From positions 186,001 through 250,000 of the forward strand of contig JBBQBI010000005.1 in NCBI GenBank assembly GCA_038363005.1: a DNA stretch of 64,000 nucleotides, read 5' to 3'. Numbering within the stretch: the first letter of the stretch is position 1; every line of letters starts with the position of its first letter. The notes beneath the pieces are model-generated. The model worked only from the letters and a program-made list of their open reading frames with translations. It searched no databases and had not been told where the DNA came from. Positions 44,797 through 52,857 of this stretch are shown here, in pieces. This stretch comes from JAKOWB01 sp038363005. GTDB taxonomy: Bacteria > Pseudomonadota > Alphaproteobacteria > Kiloniellales > JACOMY01. A program made the position numbers and the translations under genes.

Positions 44797-45858
44797 ATGT
44801 CATTCATGTCGCGCTTCAAGGCGCTCAGTGTTGCCGCCACCGCGGCGACGCTGCTCGCCAGCTCGCCGGCACCCGCCGCCGAGATGAACTTCAAGATGGC
44901 CACCTCGTGGGGTGGCGGGCCGCTGATGGAAATCGGCGCCAAGGCCTTCGCCAATCGCGTCAAGGAGATGTCGGGCGGCCGCATCGAGATCGAGGTCTTC
45001 CCGGCCGGTACGCTGGGCGAGGCGCTGAAGGTGACCGAGACCGTTTCCAACGGCCTGGCCGACATGGGCCACACCTGGATGGGCTATGACTGGGGCGTCG
45101 ATCCCACCGTGGTGCTGTTCGGCGGCTATGCCGGCTCGTTCGACACCGAGCGCATGCTGCACTGGATCTATCGTGGTGGTGGGCTCGAGCTGCAGCGCGA
45201 GTTCGTGCAGGAGAAGTTCGGCGTGGTCTCCATGCCGCTGTTCATCCGCACCGCCGAAGTCTTCCTGCACTCCATCAAGCCGGTGCGCACGCTGGCCGAC
45301 CTGCAGGGCCTGAAGATCCGCACCGCGGGTGCCTGGCTGGAGATGGCCAAGCAGCTGGGCGCGGCGCCGGTCACCACCGCCGGCGGCGAGATCTATACCG
45401 CGCTGGAGCGCGGCACGATCGACGCCACCGAGTGGGGCACGCTGTGGGAGAACATCACGCCGGGCTTCTACAAGGTCGCCAAGTACCTGATCATCCCCGG
45501 CATCCACCAGCCGACCGCGCCGTTTGAGCTGATCATCAACAACGACGTGTGGAACAGCCTGACCCCGGCCGATCAGGAGCTGATCGAGACGGCGGCGCGC
45601 CTGACCACCTTCGACTCCTGGCTGACCATCGGCCAGGAGGATGCCAAGGCGCTCGACTTCTACCGGGCCCAGGGCAACGAGATCATCGAGCTCGATCCCG
45701 AGGTGCAGTACGCGGCGCGCGATATCGCCGACAAGTGGGCCGACGGCGTCGCCGCCGGCAATCCCTGGTTCGCCAAGGTGCTGGAGAACCAGCGGGCGTT
45801 CGAAAAGCTCTGGGCTGAGGCCGGGCATTATCGCAACGTCAAGGTCAAGGGTCAGTAA
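44797..45858 (+). CDS. dctP: TRAP transporter substrate-binding protein DctP
   Basis: A 353-residue periplasmic binding protein of the DctP family with a Sec signal peptide (FKALSVAATAATLLASSPAP before AAEMNFKMATSWG). The conserved ligand Arg is in LQGLKIRTAGAWLEMAKQLG; ATEWGTLWENITPGFYKVAK follows, as in relatives that bind 2-oxo or branched organic acids. GGGAGGAGA lies upstream. A strong hairpin terminator between it and dctQ should make this protein more abundant than the membrane subunits, as is usual for binding-protein-dependent systems. Confidence 0.92.
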   Translation: MSFMSRFKALSVAATAATLLASSPAPAAEMNFKMATSWGGGPLMEIGAKAFANRVKEMSGGRIEIEVFPAGTLGEALKVTETVSNGLADMGHTWMGYDWGVDPTVVLFGGYAGSFDTERMLHWIYRGGGLELQREFVQEKFGVVSMPLFIRTAEVFLHSIKPVRTLADLQGLKIRTAGAWLEMAKQLGAAPVTTAGGEIYTALERGTIDATEWGTLWENITPGFYKVAKYLIIPGIHQPTAPFELIINNDVWNSLTPADQELIETAARLTTFDSWLTIGQEDAKALDFYRAQGNEIIELDPEVQYAARDIADKWADGVAAGNPWFAKVLENQRAFEKLWAEAGHYRNVKVKGQ

Positions 45859-45867
45859 GACCCGACG

Positions 45868-45905
45868 CGGCGGGGCCGGCAGCGCCGGCCCCGCCGTTTT
45901 CTTTT
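45868..45905 (+). terminator. Intra-operon terminator between dctP and dctQ
   Basis: CGGCGGGGCCGGC-AGC-GCCGGCCCCGCCG is a perfect 13-bp stem followed by TTTTCTTTT. It lies 10 bases after dctP and just upstream of the dctQ ribosome-binding site, so partial read-through is needed for dctQM expression. Confidence 0.85.
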
Positions 45906-45923
45906 GCCAGGTGGAGTGCGGCG

Positions 45924-46445
45924 ATGCGGCGGCTGATCAGCGTCATTGAGAGGATCAACCTGGGGGTCGGCTGGTTCGCTGCCCTGTTGATCCTGCCGCT
46001 GACTCTGGCGACCTGCTACGAGGTCTTCGCGCGCTACCTCTTCACCGCGCCGACCATCTGGGCTTTCGAGCTGGGCTACATGCTGACCGGCGCCTACTTC
46101 CTGCTGGGCGCGGCCCTGACCCTGCAGCGCGGCGAGCACATCCGCATCGACCTGATCTACGCCCGCCTGCCGGCGCGGCGCAAGGCGCTGATCGACCTGA
46201 TCTGCTACGTCTGCTTCTTCATCCCCTTCACCATCTTCATCGGCGGCCGCCTGTGGCAGTACATGACACACGCCATGGACACCGGTGAGGGCTCCGGGCA
46301 GTCGGCCTGGAACCCGGTGATCTGGCCCTTCCGCCTGGTCTTCCTGGTCGGCTTCGGCACGCTGGGTCTGCAGGCGCTGGCAGAAGCCGCCAAGTGCCTG
46401 CTGACGCTGACCGGCCGCCCCACCGGCGCCTACGCGCAGGACTGA
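45924..46445 (+). CDS. dctQ: TRAP transporter small permease DctQ
   Basis: A 173-residue protein with four membrane segments, including AALLILPLTLATCYEVFARY and YMLTGAYFLLGAALTLQRGE then HIRIDLIYARLPARRKALID, the conserved DctQ pattern. It docks onto DctM. Its stop is 4 bases before the dctM start; GTGGAG precedes its ATG. Confidence 0.92.
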   Translation: MRRLISVIERINLGVGWFAALLILPLTLATCYEVFARYLFTAPTIWAFELGYMLTGAYFLLGAALTLQRGEHIRIDLIYARLPARRKALIDLICYVCFFIPFTIFIGGRLWQYMTHAMDTGEGSGQSAWNPVIWPFRLVFLVGFGTLGLQALAEAAKCLLTLTGRPTGAYAQD

Positions 46446-46449
46446 GGTC

Positions 46450-47778
46450 ATGGACAGCCAGACGCTTGCCCTGCTGATGTTCCCGGCACTCTTCGTGCTG
46501 ATGTTCCTGGGCTTCCCAGTGGCGCTCAGCCTGATGAGCGTGGCCTTCTCCTTCGGCCTGATGGGCTTCAAGTTCCAGGCCCTGCTGTTCCAGTTCACCC
46601 AGAAGGTCGACGCCGTCGCCTCCAACTTCGTGTTGGCCGCGGTGCCGCTGTTCGTCTTCATGGGCTCGATGCTGGAGCGCAGCGGCATCGCCGAGAAGCT
46701 GTTCGAGGCAGTGCACATCTGGACCCGCCGCCTGCCCGGCGGCATGGCCATCGGCACCGTCATCATGTGCATCATCTTCGCCGCCTCGACCGGCGTGATC
46801 GGCGCCACCGAGGCGGTGGTCGGCCTGCTGGCCATCCCGCCGATGCTGAAGCACGGCTACGACAAGTCGCTGGTCTGCGGCACCATCTGCGCCGGCGGTT
46901 CTCTGGGCACCATCATTCCGCCGTCTGTCGTCGTCGTGGTGCTGGGTCCCGTCGCCGACGTCTCGATCGGCGACCTGATGGTCGGCATGCTGATCCCCGG
47001 TCTGGTGCTGGCGCTGGGCTACATCCTCTATATCGGCGGCATCTGCATCCTGCGACCGAGCTACGGTCCGCGCGTGCCGCCGTCGCCGGACGACCCGACC
47101 TTCCGGCAGAAGCTGGCGATCACCGGCAAGGCGCTGGTACCGCCGCTGCTGATGATCTTCGCCGTGCTGGGCTCGATCTTCTTTGGCTGGGCGGCACCGA
47201 CCGAGGCCGCCGCCATCGGCGCCGCCACCTCGGTCCTGCTGGTGCTCGGCTATCGGCGCTTCACCTGGCTGTCATTCCGCCAGGCGCTGCTGCGCACGCT
47301 CACCATCACCTGCATGATCATGCTGATCCTGCTGGGTGGCAGCCTCTATACCGGCACCTTCGTGGCGCTGGGCGGCATGGGGCTGATCCGCGATCTGATC
47401 GCCAGCGCCGACATGGGTGCCTGGGGCGTCGTCGCCCTGGCCCTGGGCGTGATCTTCGCCGCCGGCTTCTTCCTGGAGTGGATCTCCATCGTCCTGATCT
47501 TCGTACCGATCTTCCTGCCGCTGGTCAGCGGCTTCGGCTTTGAGCCGCTGTGGTTCTGCATGCTGGTCCTACTGATGATCCAGACCAGTTATCTGACGCC
47601 GCCGATGGCGCCGGCGATCTTCTACCTGCGCGGCATCTCGCCGCCGGAGATCACGCTGGGCCACATGTATCGCGGCGTGGTGCCCTTCATCATCATCCAG
47701 CTGGTGGTCGCCGGGCTGATCATGGCGTTCCCCGCCATGGCCACCTGGTTGCCGGCCCAGATCCTGGGTTTCAAGTAG
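46450..47778 (+). CDS. dctM: TRAP transporter large permease DctM
   Basis: A 442-residue Na+-coupled membrane subunit with about 12 segments. Family motifs are FLGFPVALSLMSVAFSFGLM, FAASTGVIGATEAVVGLLAI, GGSLGTIIPPSVVVVVLGPV and PTEAAAIGAATSVLLVLGYR. Located directly after dctQ and before a PhyH dioxygenase. The predicted solute is a carboxylate, imported for the oxygenases or the PanB-like enzyme of this cluster. Confidence 0.94.
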   Translation: MDSQTLALLMFPALFVLMFLGFPVALSLMSVAFSFGLMGFKFQALLFQFTQKVDAVASNFVLAAVPLFVFMGSMLERSGIAEKLFEAVHIWTRRLPGGMAIGTVIMCIIFAASTGVIGATEAVVGLLAIPPMLKHGYDKSLVCGTICAGGSLGTIIPPSVVVVVLGPVADVSIGDLMVGMLIPGLVLALGYILYIGGICILRPSYGPRVPPSPDDPTFRQKLAITGKALVPPLLMIFAVLGSIFFGWAAPTEAAAIGAATSVLLVLGYRRFTWLSFRQALLRTLTITCMIMLILLGGSLYTGTFVALGGMGLIRDLIASADMGAWGVVALALGVIFAAGFFLEWISIVLIFVPIFLPLVSGFGFEPLWFCMLVLLMIQTSYLTPPMAPAIFYLRGISPPEITLGHMYRGVVPFIIIQLVVAGLIMAFPAMATWLPAQILGFK

Positions 47779-47808
47779 CCTGGGCTTCAAGGAGCGAGGT
47801 CGCCTGAC

Positions 47809-48708
47809 ATGACACCGGAAGACATCCTGTCCCATCGCCCGCGCGTGCTGACGCAGAAGCAGCGCGAGGACTACTTCGCCCAGGGCTACATCCTGGTCGA
47901 GCGCTTCGTCGACCAGAGTTGGCTGGAGCGCCTGCGCGGCGGTATCGCCCGCATGGTCGATCGCTCGCGCGCCGAGACCAAGTCGGGCGCGGTCTTCGAC
48001 CTGGAGCCGGGGCACACGGCGGAGAACCCGCGGCTGCGCCGCGTCTCCAGCCCGAACGACGAGGACCCGGCCTTCTGGGACTTCGCCAGCAAGAGCCCAC
48101 TGGGCGACCTGCTGCAGGACCTGCTGGGACCCAGCGTGAAGTTCCACCAGTCGAAGCTGAACTTCAAATGGGCCAAGGGCGGCACCGAGGTGAAGTGGCA
48201 CCAGGACGCGCCCTTCTTCCCGCACACCAACGCCGCGGTGCTGACTGTCGGGCTCTACATGAACGACTGCGGCATGGACCAGGGGCCGCTGGGCTGCATT
48301 CCCGGCAGCCATGAGCGCGAGGTCTTCGACCACTACGCGGCCGACGGCAACTGGGCTGGCTTCATCGGCAAGGCCGACCTGCCGCGCGTCGCGGTGGACA
48401 AGGCGCAGTACCTCTGCGGGCCGGCCGGCTCGCTGACCCTGCACAACTACCGCACGGTGCACGGCTCGGAGCCCAACCGCAGCGACCTGGGGCGGCCGCT
48501 GCTGCTCAACGTCATGTCGGCGGCCGACGCCTTCCCCTACACCTACAACCCGCTGAAGACGCGCTACTACCAGCAGTGTATCCGCGGCGAGCCGGCGCGC
48601 CTGGCGCACCACGACCCGCGGCCGCTGCCGGTGCCGCCGGACTGGTCGGGCGGCTATACCTCGATCTTCGAGTACCAGCAGGGCGCCGCCGCCGGCGCCA
48701 TGATGTAG
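47809..48708 (+). CDS. Phytanoyl-CoA dioxygenase (PhyH) family protein
   Basis: A 299-residue Fe(II)/2-oxoglutarate dioxygenase. The triad is H131-x-D133 in KWHQDAPFF and H218 in YRTVHGSEPN; R229 is the likely 2-oxoglutarate contact. GCIPGSHE is a conserved PhyH turn. It differs clearly from the PhyH protein at 4844, so the two are not recent duplicates. AAGGAGCGAGG precedes the ATG and it follows dctM by 30 bases. The substrate is probably what the TRAP system imports, or a derivative of it. Confidence 0.88.
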   Translation: MTPEDILSHRPRVLTQKQREDYFAQGYILVERFVDQSWLERLRGGIARMVDRSRAETKSGAVFDLEPGHTAENPRLRRVSSPNDEDPAFWDFASKSPLGDLLQDLLGPSVKFHQSKLNFKWAKGGTEVKWHQDAPFFPHTNAAVLTVGLYMNDCGMDQGPLGCIPGSHEREVFDHYAADGNWAGFIGKADLPRVAVDKAQYLCGPAGSLTLHNYRTVHGSEPNRSDLGRPLLLNVMSAADAFPYTYNPLKTRYYQQCIRGEPARLAHHDPRPLPVPPDWSGGYTSIFEYQQGAAAGAMM

Positions 48709-48714
48709 GGCCCT

Positions 48715-48754
48715 TTGACAGGGGCCTGGGCGTGATGTATCTGTAATATATCAG
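48715..48754 (+). promoter_or_regulatory. Promoter and putative GntR operator of the hydroxylase gene (site 3)
   Basis: A consensus TTGACA (48715-48720), a 17-base spacer and TATCTG (48738-48743) are followed by TAATATATCAG (48744-48754), identical over 11 bases to the core of site 1. The position relative to the -10 is the same as at site 1. Confidence 0.55.
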
Positions 48755-48799
48755 AATGGCCGCGCTATGATGGCGGCTGGAGTCCCGAGGGAGAGCGCC

Positions 48800-49600
48800 A
48801 TGGAACTGACCAAGACCGCCATGAGCCCGCGCCAGCACGACTACCGCGCGACCTACCGCGGTCGCATTGTCGGCTGGTACAACGGCTTCCTGCATGTCGC
48901 CGTGATCTATGCCATCGGCCTCACGGCGCTCTATCTCTATGTCAGCAACGTGCACAGCGTGGCCTGGTGGGAATGGATCACCGTCCCGGTGGTCTTCCTG
49001 CTGTGCAACTTCTTCGAATGGTTTCTGCACGCGCGGGTGATGCACCGGCCGCTGCCCGTCAAGGCGCTGCGTGCGATCTACACGCGCCACACCTTGATGC
49101 ACCACCAGTTCTTCACCGACAGCGAGATGCGCTTCGCCGACCACAAGGACTGGCGCGTCACCTTCTTCCCGCCCTATGCCCTGGTGGTCTTCATCCTGAT
49201 GTCGATCCCCGGCGCGCTGTTCCTCGGCTGGGCGGTTTCGCCCAATGTCGGCTGGCTGGTGATGTGCACCACTACCTCGATGTACATGATCTACGAGTTC
49301 ATGCATTTCTGCTGCCACGTCGACGAGAATCCCTTCGTGCGCTGGGTGCCGCTGATCAACACCAACCGCCGCCACCACCGCGCCCATCACAACCAGTCGA
49401 TCATGATGGAGCGCAACATGAACCTGACCTTCCCGATCTCCGACTGGCTGTTCGGCACCTCGGACCTGGACCGCGGCCTGCTCGGCACGCTGTTCAATGG
49501 CTACAGCGAGAAGCATGTCCGCAAGAACATGCGCCGCACCTCGAAGACGCCGCGCGGCAAGAGCGCCCAGGGCGGTTCAGGCGTCAACGCCGCGGCCTGA
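48800..49600 (+). CDS. Fatty acid hydroxylase superfamily membrane protein
   Basis: A 266-residue membrane di-iron-type protein. The histidine clusters of the sterol desaturase/fatty acid hydroxylase superfamily are present: H77-ARVM-H82, H97 with H101-H102 (RHTLMHHQFF), H169/H173 (EFMHFCCH) and RRHHRAHHN (192-197). Four or more membrane helices surround them. Such enzymes hydroxylate lipid or isoprenoid chains; the substrate here is unknown. GAGGGAGAGCGCC precedes ATG 48800, preferred to an upstream ATG at 48767. It has its own promoter with operator site 3 and its own terminator. Confidence 0.85.
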   Translation: MELTKTAMSPRQHDYRATYRGRIVGWYNGFLHVAVIYAIGLTALYLYVSNVHSVAWWEWITVPVVFLLCNFFEWFLHARVMHRPLPVKALRAIYTRHTLMHHQFFTDSEMRFADHKDWRVTFFPPYALVVFILMSIPGALFLGWAVSPNVGWLVMCTTTSMYMIYEFMHFCCHVDENPFVRWVPLINTNRRHHRAHHNQSIMMERNMNLTFPISDWLFGTSDLDRGLLGTLFNGYSEKHVRKNMRRTSKTPRGKSAQGGSGVNAAA

Positions 49601-49622
49601 CGGTTCCACTTGAGCTGACAGG

Positions 49623-49657
49623 AAGGGCCCGGCAGCAATGCCGGGCCCTTTGTCTTT
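49623..49657 (+). terminator. Rho-independent terminator after the hydroxylase gene
   Basis: AAGGGCCCGGCA-GCAA-TGCCGGGCCCTT is a perfect 12-bp stem followed by TGTCTTT, 22 bases after the stop codon. It marks the right-hand end of the putative GntR regulon. Confidence 0.85.
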
Positions 49658-49666
49658 GGCCTAGAC

Positions 49667-49706
49667 TGTCATCCCGGCTCTCCGCTCCGCACAGTCCGAG
49701 ATGACA
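49667..49706. repeat. Short inverted repeat, possible degenerate family B element
   Basis: TGTCATCCCGG at the left and GAGATGACA at the right resemble the ends of family B repeats (GTCAT...ATGAC), but the centre is not palindromic. It lies in the leader of the PEP mutase-family gene. Confidence 0.35.
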
Positions 49707-49722
49707 CCTGGAGGAGTTGACC

Positions 49723-50559
49723 ATGAACCAGCACGCCAAGGCCGCTGCCTTCCTGGCCCTGCACCAGCGCGCCGAGCCCTTCCTGCTGCCCAACGTCTGG
49801 GATGCCGGCAGCGCCCGGCTGCTGAGCCCGCTGGGCTTCGCCGCGCTGGGCACCACCTCGGCCGGCGTGGCCTTCGCGCTGGGCCGCGCCGACCAGGGCA
49901 ACGTCAGCCGCGAGGAGATGCTGGGCGCCATCGGCGCCATGGCCCGGGCCACCGACTTGCCGGTCACCGCCGACCTGGAGGCCGGCTATGCCGACCAGCC
50001 GGCCGGCGTCGCCGAGACGGTGCGCCTGGCCATCGCGGCTGGTGTCGTCGGCTGCAACCTGGAGGACGGCTCGGGCGACCCCGCCCAGCCACTGGTGCCG
50101 CTGGAGCAGATGCTGGCCACGCTGAGGGCGGCGCGCGCCGCCGCCGATGCCAGCGGCCTGCCCTTCGTGCTGAACGCCCGCACCGACGGCTTCTGGGCCG
50201 GCGGCAGTGGCGAAGACGTGCTGGCCGAGGCGATCCGCCGTGGCCGTGCCTATGCCGCGGCCGGTGCTGACTGCGTCTTCATCCCGCTGCTGCGCGATCC
50301 AGAGGGCATCCGGCGCGCAGTGGCCGAGATCCCGGCGCCGCTCAACCTGCTGTTTCTGGCCGGCGGACCCAGCCTCAAGGACTATGGCGCGCTCGGCGTG
50401 CGGCGCCTCTCCACCGGCGGCGCGCTGGCCCGCGCCGCGCTGGGCGAGCTGCGCCGCGCCGCCCAGGCGCTGCTGGCGGAGGGCGAGGCCGGAGCGCTGA
50501 GTGGGGCGATCCCGCACGCGGAGATCCAGAGGCTGTTCAGCCAGGCCGCCCCCGGTTGA
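49723..50559 (+). CDS. Isocitrate lyase/PEP mutase superfamily protein
   Basis: A 278-residue TIM-barrel enzyme of the superfamily that makes or breaks C-C or C-P bonds next to carboxylates. Landmarks are LPNVWDAGSARLLSPLGFAA, TADLEAGYAD (the metal-binding region), VVGCNLEDGSGD and LNARTDGFWAG. It lacks the KKCGH-type motif of isocitrate lyase and is closest to 2-methylisocitrate lyase or oxaloacetate-decarboxylase-like members. The reaction cannot be told from sequence. GGAGGAG fits ATG 49723 better than the TTG six bases earlier. Confidence 0.85.
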   Translation: MNQHAKAAAFLALHQRAEPFLLPNVWDAGSARLLSPLGFAALGTTSAGVAFALGRADQGNVSREEMLGAIGAMARATDLPVTADLEAGYADQPAGVAETVRLAIAAGVVGCNLEDGSGDPAQPLVPLEQMLATLRAARAAADASGLPFVLNARTDGFWAGGSGEDVLAEAIRRGRAYAAAGADCVFIPLLRDPEGIRRAVAEIPAPLNLLFLAGGPSLKDYGALGVRRLSTGGALARAALGELRRAAQALLAEGEAGALSGAIPHAEIQRLFSQAAPG

Positions 50560-50617
50560 CCCGCCGTCGAGCCGCTGGCTACCCTCGCCGCGCCAAGGAT
50601 TCAGGGGGAGCCACCGC

Positions 50618-51913
50618 ATGAGCGGCAAGACCATCGCCTTCTTTCCGGAGGCCGCCTTCGGGCCGGCGCTCAATTCCGTCGGTATCGCCCAGGCGGCCGA
50701 GGCGCTGGGCCACCGGGCGGTCTTCCTCTGCGACCCTGGCTTCACCGGCGTCTTCGCCGGCTATGGCTTCCCCGAGCATCAGGTGCCGATGAGCGAGCCC
50801 ATGCCGGCGGAGGAGATGGCGAAGTACTGGTCCGACTTCATCAACGGCCACATCCCGAACTTCCGCAAAAGCCCCTACGAGCAGATCGACACCTATGTGA
50901 AGGACTGTTGGGCCGCCATCGTGTCGACCGCGAAGTGGGCGGAGAAGTCACTGCCGGCGATCCTGGACGAGGTGAAGCCCGACGTGATCTGCGTCGACAA
51001 CGTGATCCTGTTCCCGGCGATCAAGCGCTACAGCCAGCAGCACGGCAAGCCCTGGGTGCGCATCATCTCCTGCTCGGAGAACGAGATTCCCGACCCGGCC
51101 ATCCCGCCGCACCTGTCGGGCTGCGGCGAGCACGACACCGCCTGCTTCCATGCCTTCGACCAGCGCTTCAACCAGGTGGTGAAGCCGATCCACGACGACT
51201 TCAACGCCTTCCTGGCGGAGACTGGGGAGCAGCCCTATCCGCTGGGCCAGTTCTTCGAGGCCTCGCCCTTCCTCAACCTGCTGCTCTATCCCGAGCCGGT
51301 GAAGTTCAAGCGCAGCCAGCCGCTCGACCCCAAGCAGTTCCAATACTTGGAAGGCTGCGTGCGGCAGGAGGCGGACTATCAGGTCCCGACCTTCGCCCAA
51401 CACAATGACAAGCCGCTGCTCTACATCTCCTTCGGCTCGCTCGGCGCCGGCGACACCGATCTGCTGGATCGCCTGATTGGCCTGATCGACCGGCTGCCCT
51501 ATCGCGCGCTGGTCAACGTCGGCGACTATCTGGAGCACTACAAGGAGCTGCCGCCCAACGTGCAGATCGCCAAGTGGTTTCCGCAGCCCTCGGTGATCCC
51601 GCAAGTCGACGCGGTGATCCACCACGGCGGCAACAACTCCTTCACCGAGTGCCTCTACTTCGGCAAGCCGGCGATCATCCTGCCCTACGTCTGGGACGGC
51701 CATGACAACGCCACCCGCGTGCAGGAAACCGGCCACGGGCTGAAGCTGCATCGCTACGACTGGAGCGACGCCGAGATGGCCCAGGCGATCCAGACGCTGC
51801 TGACCGACCCGGCGATGGCCGCCAACCTGGCCAAGGCCAAGGCCCACATGCAGGCACAGTCGGGACCGGAGAAGGCCGCCGGCCTGCTCGACGCCCTGGC
51901 ACGGAGGGCTTGA
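50618..51913 (+). CDS. MGT/UGT-type glycosyltransferase (GT1-like)
   Basis: A 431-residue GT-B protein. The N-terminal half starts IAFFPEAAFGPALNSVGIAQ (acceptor side). The C-terminal half has LLYISFGSLGAGD and the donor-binding signature VIHHGGNNSFTECLYFGKPA followed by PYVWDGHDNATRVQETGHGL. These are features of macrolide- or steroid-type glycosyltransferases using UDP- or dTDP-sugars. CAGGGGGAG precedes ATG 50618; the open frame upstream overlaps the previous gene. It lies 3 bases ahead of the cupin gene, so the two are co-translated. The acceptor is unknown. Confidence 0.85.
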   Translation: MSGKTIAFFPEAAFGPALNSVGIAQAAEALGHRAVFLCDPGFTGVFAGYGFPEHQVPMSEPMPAEEMAKYWSDFINGHIPNFRKSPYEQIDTYVKDCWAAIVSTAKWAEKSLPAILDEVKPDVICVDNVILFPAIKRYSQQHGKPWVRIISCSENEIPDPAIPPHLSGCGEHDTACFHAFDQRFNQVVKPIHDDFNAFLAETGEQPYPLGQFFEASPFLNLLLYPEPVKFKRSQPLDPKQFQYLEGCVRQEADYQVPTFAQHNDKPLLYISFGSLGAGDTDLLDRLIGLIDRLPYRALVNVGDYLEHYKELPPNVQIAKWFPQPSVIPQVDAVIHHGGNNSFTECLYFGKPAIILPYVWDGHDNATRVQETGHGLKLHRYDWSDAEMAQAIQTLLTDPAMAANLAKAKAHMQAQSGPEKAAGLLDALARRA

Positions 51914-51916
51914 GCC

Positions 51917-52660
51917 ATGACCAACCTCAACTCGTCAGCGCCCCACATTCACGGTGCCCTGACCTACGACGATCTGGTCGATTGGGGCGCGCAGGGCGGC
52001 GACCTGCCGGCGCCGGGTGGGGCCACGTCGCACTCGCACGGCCGCCTGCTGTGGAAGACGCCGGTACGGCGGCCGGAGACCGGCCTCTGGGTCTGCACGC
52101 CGGGGCGCTGGCGGCTCTCGGTGCCGCGCGACGAGTTCCTCTGGGTGCTGGCGGGCCGCACGACCTATCGCGGCGACGCCGGCGACAGCCTGACGGTCGG
52201 CCCGCGCGACGCCGTGATGTTCCCGGCCGGCTGGCAGGGCGAGGCGCTGGTCGAGGAGACGCTGCGCGTCACCTACATCCTCTCGGCCACGGAGGCGATG
52301 GCGGGCACGCCCAGGGTGCATCAGCTGCTGCGCGACCCGCAGGCGGCGACGGAGCTCAAGGACTGGGGCGTCATCCCCACGATGCTCGAGGGCGAGAGCC
52401 GCACCGCCGGCCTGCTGCTGCACCGCGCGGCCGACCGCAGCGCCGAATGCGGTTTCTGGACTTGCACGCCGGGCTTCTGGAACTGCCACGTCACCAGCCA
52501 CGAGTACTGTCATTTCCTCGAAGGCCGCGCGACCTACACCCACGGCGAGACCGGCGAGGTGATCGAGATCGCGCCCGACACCGTCGCGCTCTTCCCCAAG
52601 GACTGGAAGGGCACCTGCCGCGTGCACGAGACGGTGAAGAAGGTCTACCTGATCGTGTGA
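51917..52660 (+). CDS. Double cupin protein
   Basis: A 247-residue protein with two similar cupin halves. Half one has GLWVCTPGRWRLSVPRDEFL then LAGRTTYRG and AVMFPAGWQGEALVEETLR. Half two has GFWTCTPGFWNCHVTSHEYC then LEGRATYTHG and VALFPKDWKGTCRVHETVKK. Both look like the cupin_3 (DUF861) type. The second half keeps a potential metal set (H, E, H in VTSHEYCHF) while the first has none (VPRDEFLWV), so only one half may bind metal. It directly follows the glycosyltransferase. Function unknown. Confidence 0.8.
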   Translation: MTNLNSSAPHIHGALTYDDLVDWGAQGGDLPAPGGATSHSHGRLLWKTPVRRPETGLWVCTPGRWRLSVPRDEFLWVLAGRTTYRGDAGDSLTVGPRDAVMFPAGWQGEALVEETLRVTYILSATEAMAGTPRVHQLLRDPQAATELKDWGVIPTMLEGESRTAGLLLHRAADRSAECGFWTCTPGFWNCHVTSHEYCHFLEGRATYTHGETGEVIEIAPDTVALFPKDWKGTCRVHETVKKVYLIV

Positions 52661-52668
52661 CGCCCTTT

Positions 52669-52803
52669 CCCTCTCCCGCTTTCGGCGGGAGAGGGTGGCG
52701 AGCGCCAGCGAGCCGGGTGAGGGTGTTCCGTGCGACTCTCTCGATTCGTACCGACCGACCACCCTCACCCCGACCCTCTCCCGCCGGAAGCGGGAGAGGG
52801 GGG
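52669..52803. repeat. Dispersed palindromic repeat, family A, copy 3
   Basis: CCCTCTCCCGCTTTCGGCGG then GAGAGGG (52669-52694) continues to GGTGAGGGTG and is mirrored by CACCCTCACCCCGACCCTCT then a CCCGCCGGAAGCGGG hairpin (52760-52803). It fills the gap between the cupin and Rieske genes and is longer than the other two copies. Confidence 0.8.
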
Positions 52804-52857
52804 ACCGCGGGCGCTGCGCTCTACACCCTCACGGGATTTCGCCCTACACTTCCACCC

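Noticed and set aside
51910..52857. Upstream extension of the Rieske protein to 841 residues
   Set aside because: The extra part runs out of frame through the cupin gene and a palindromic repeat, and its composition is Arg/Gly-rich shadow. The true start is at 52858.
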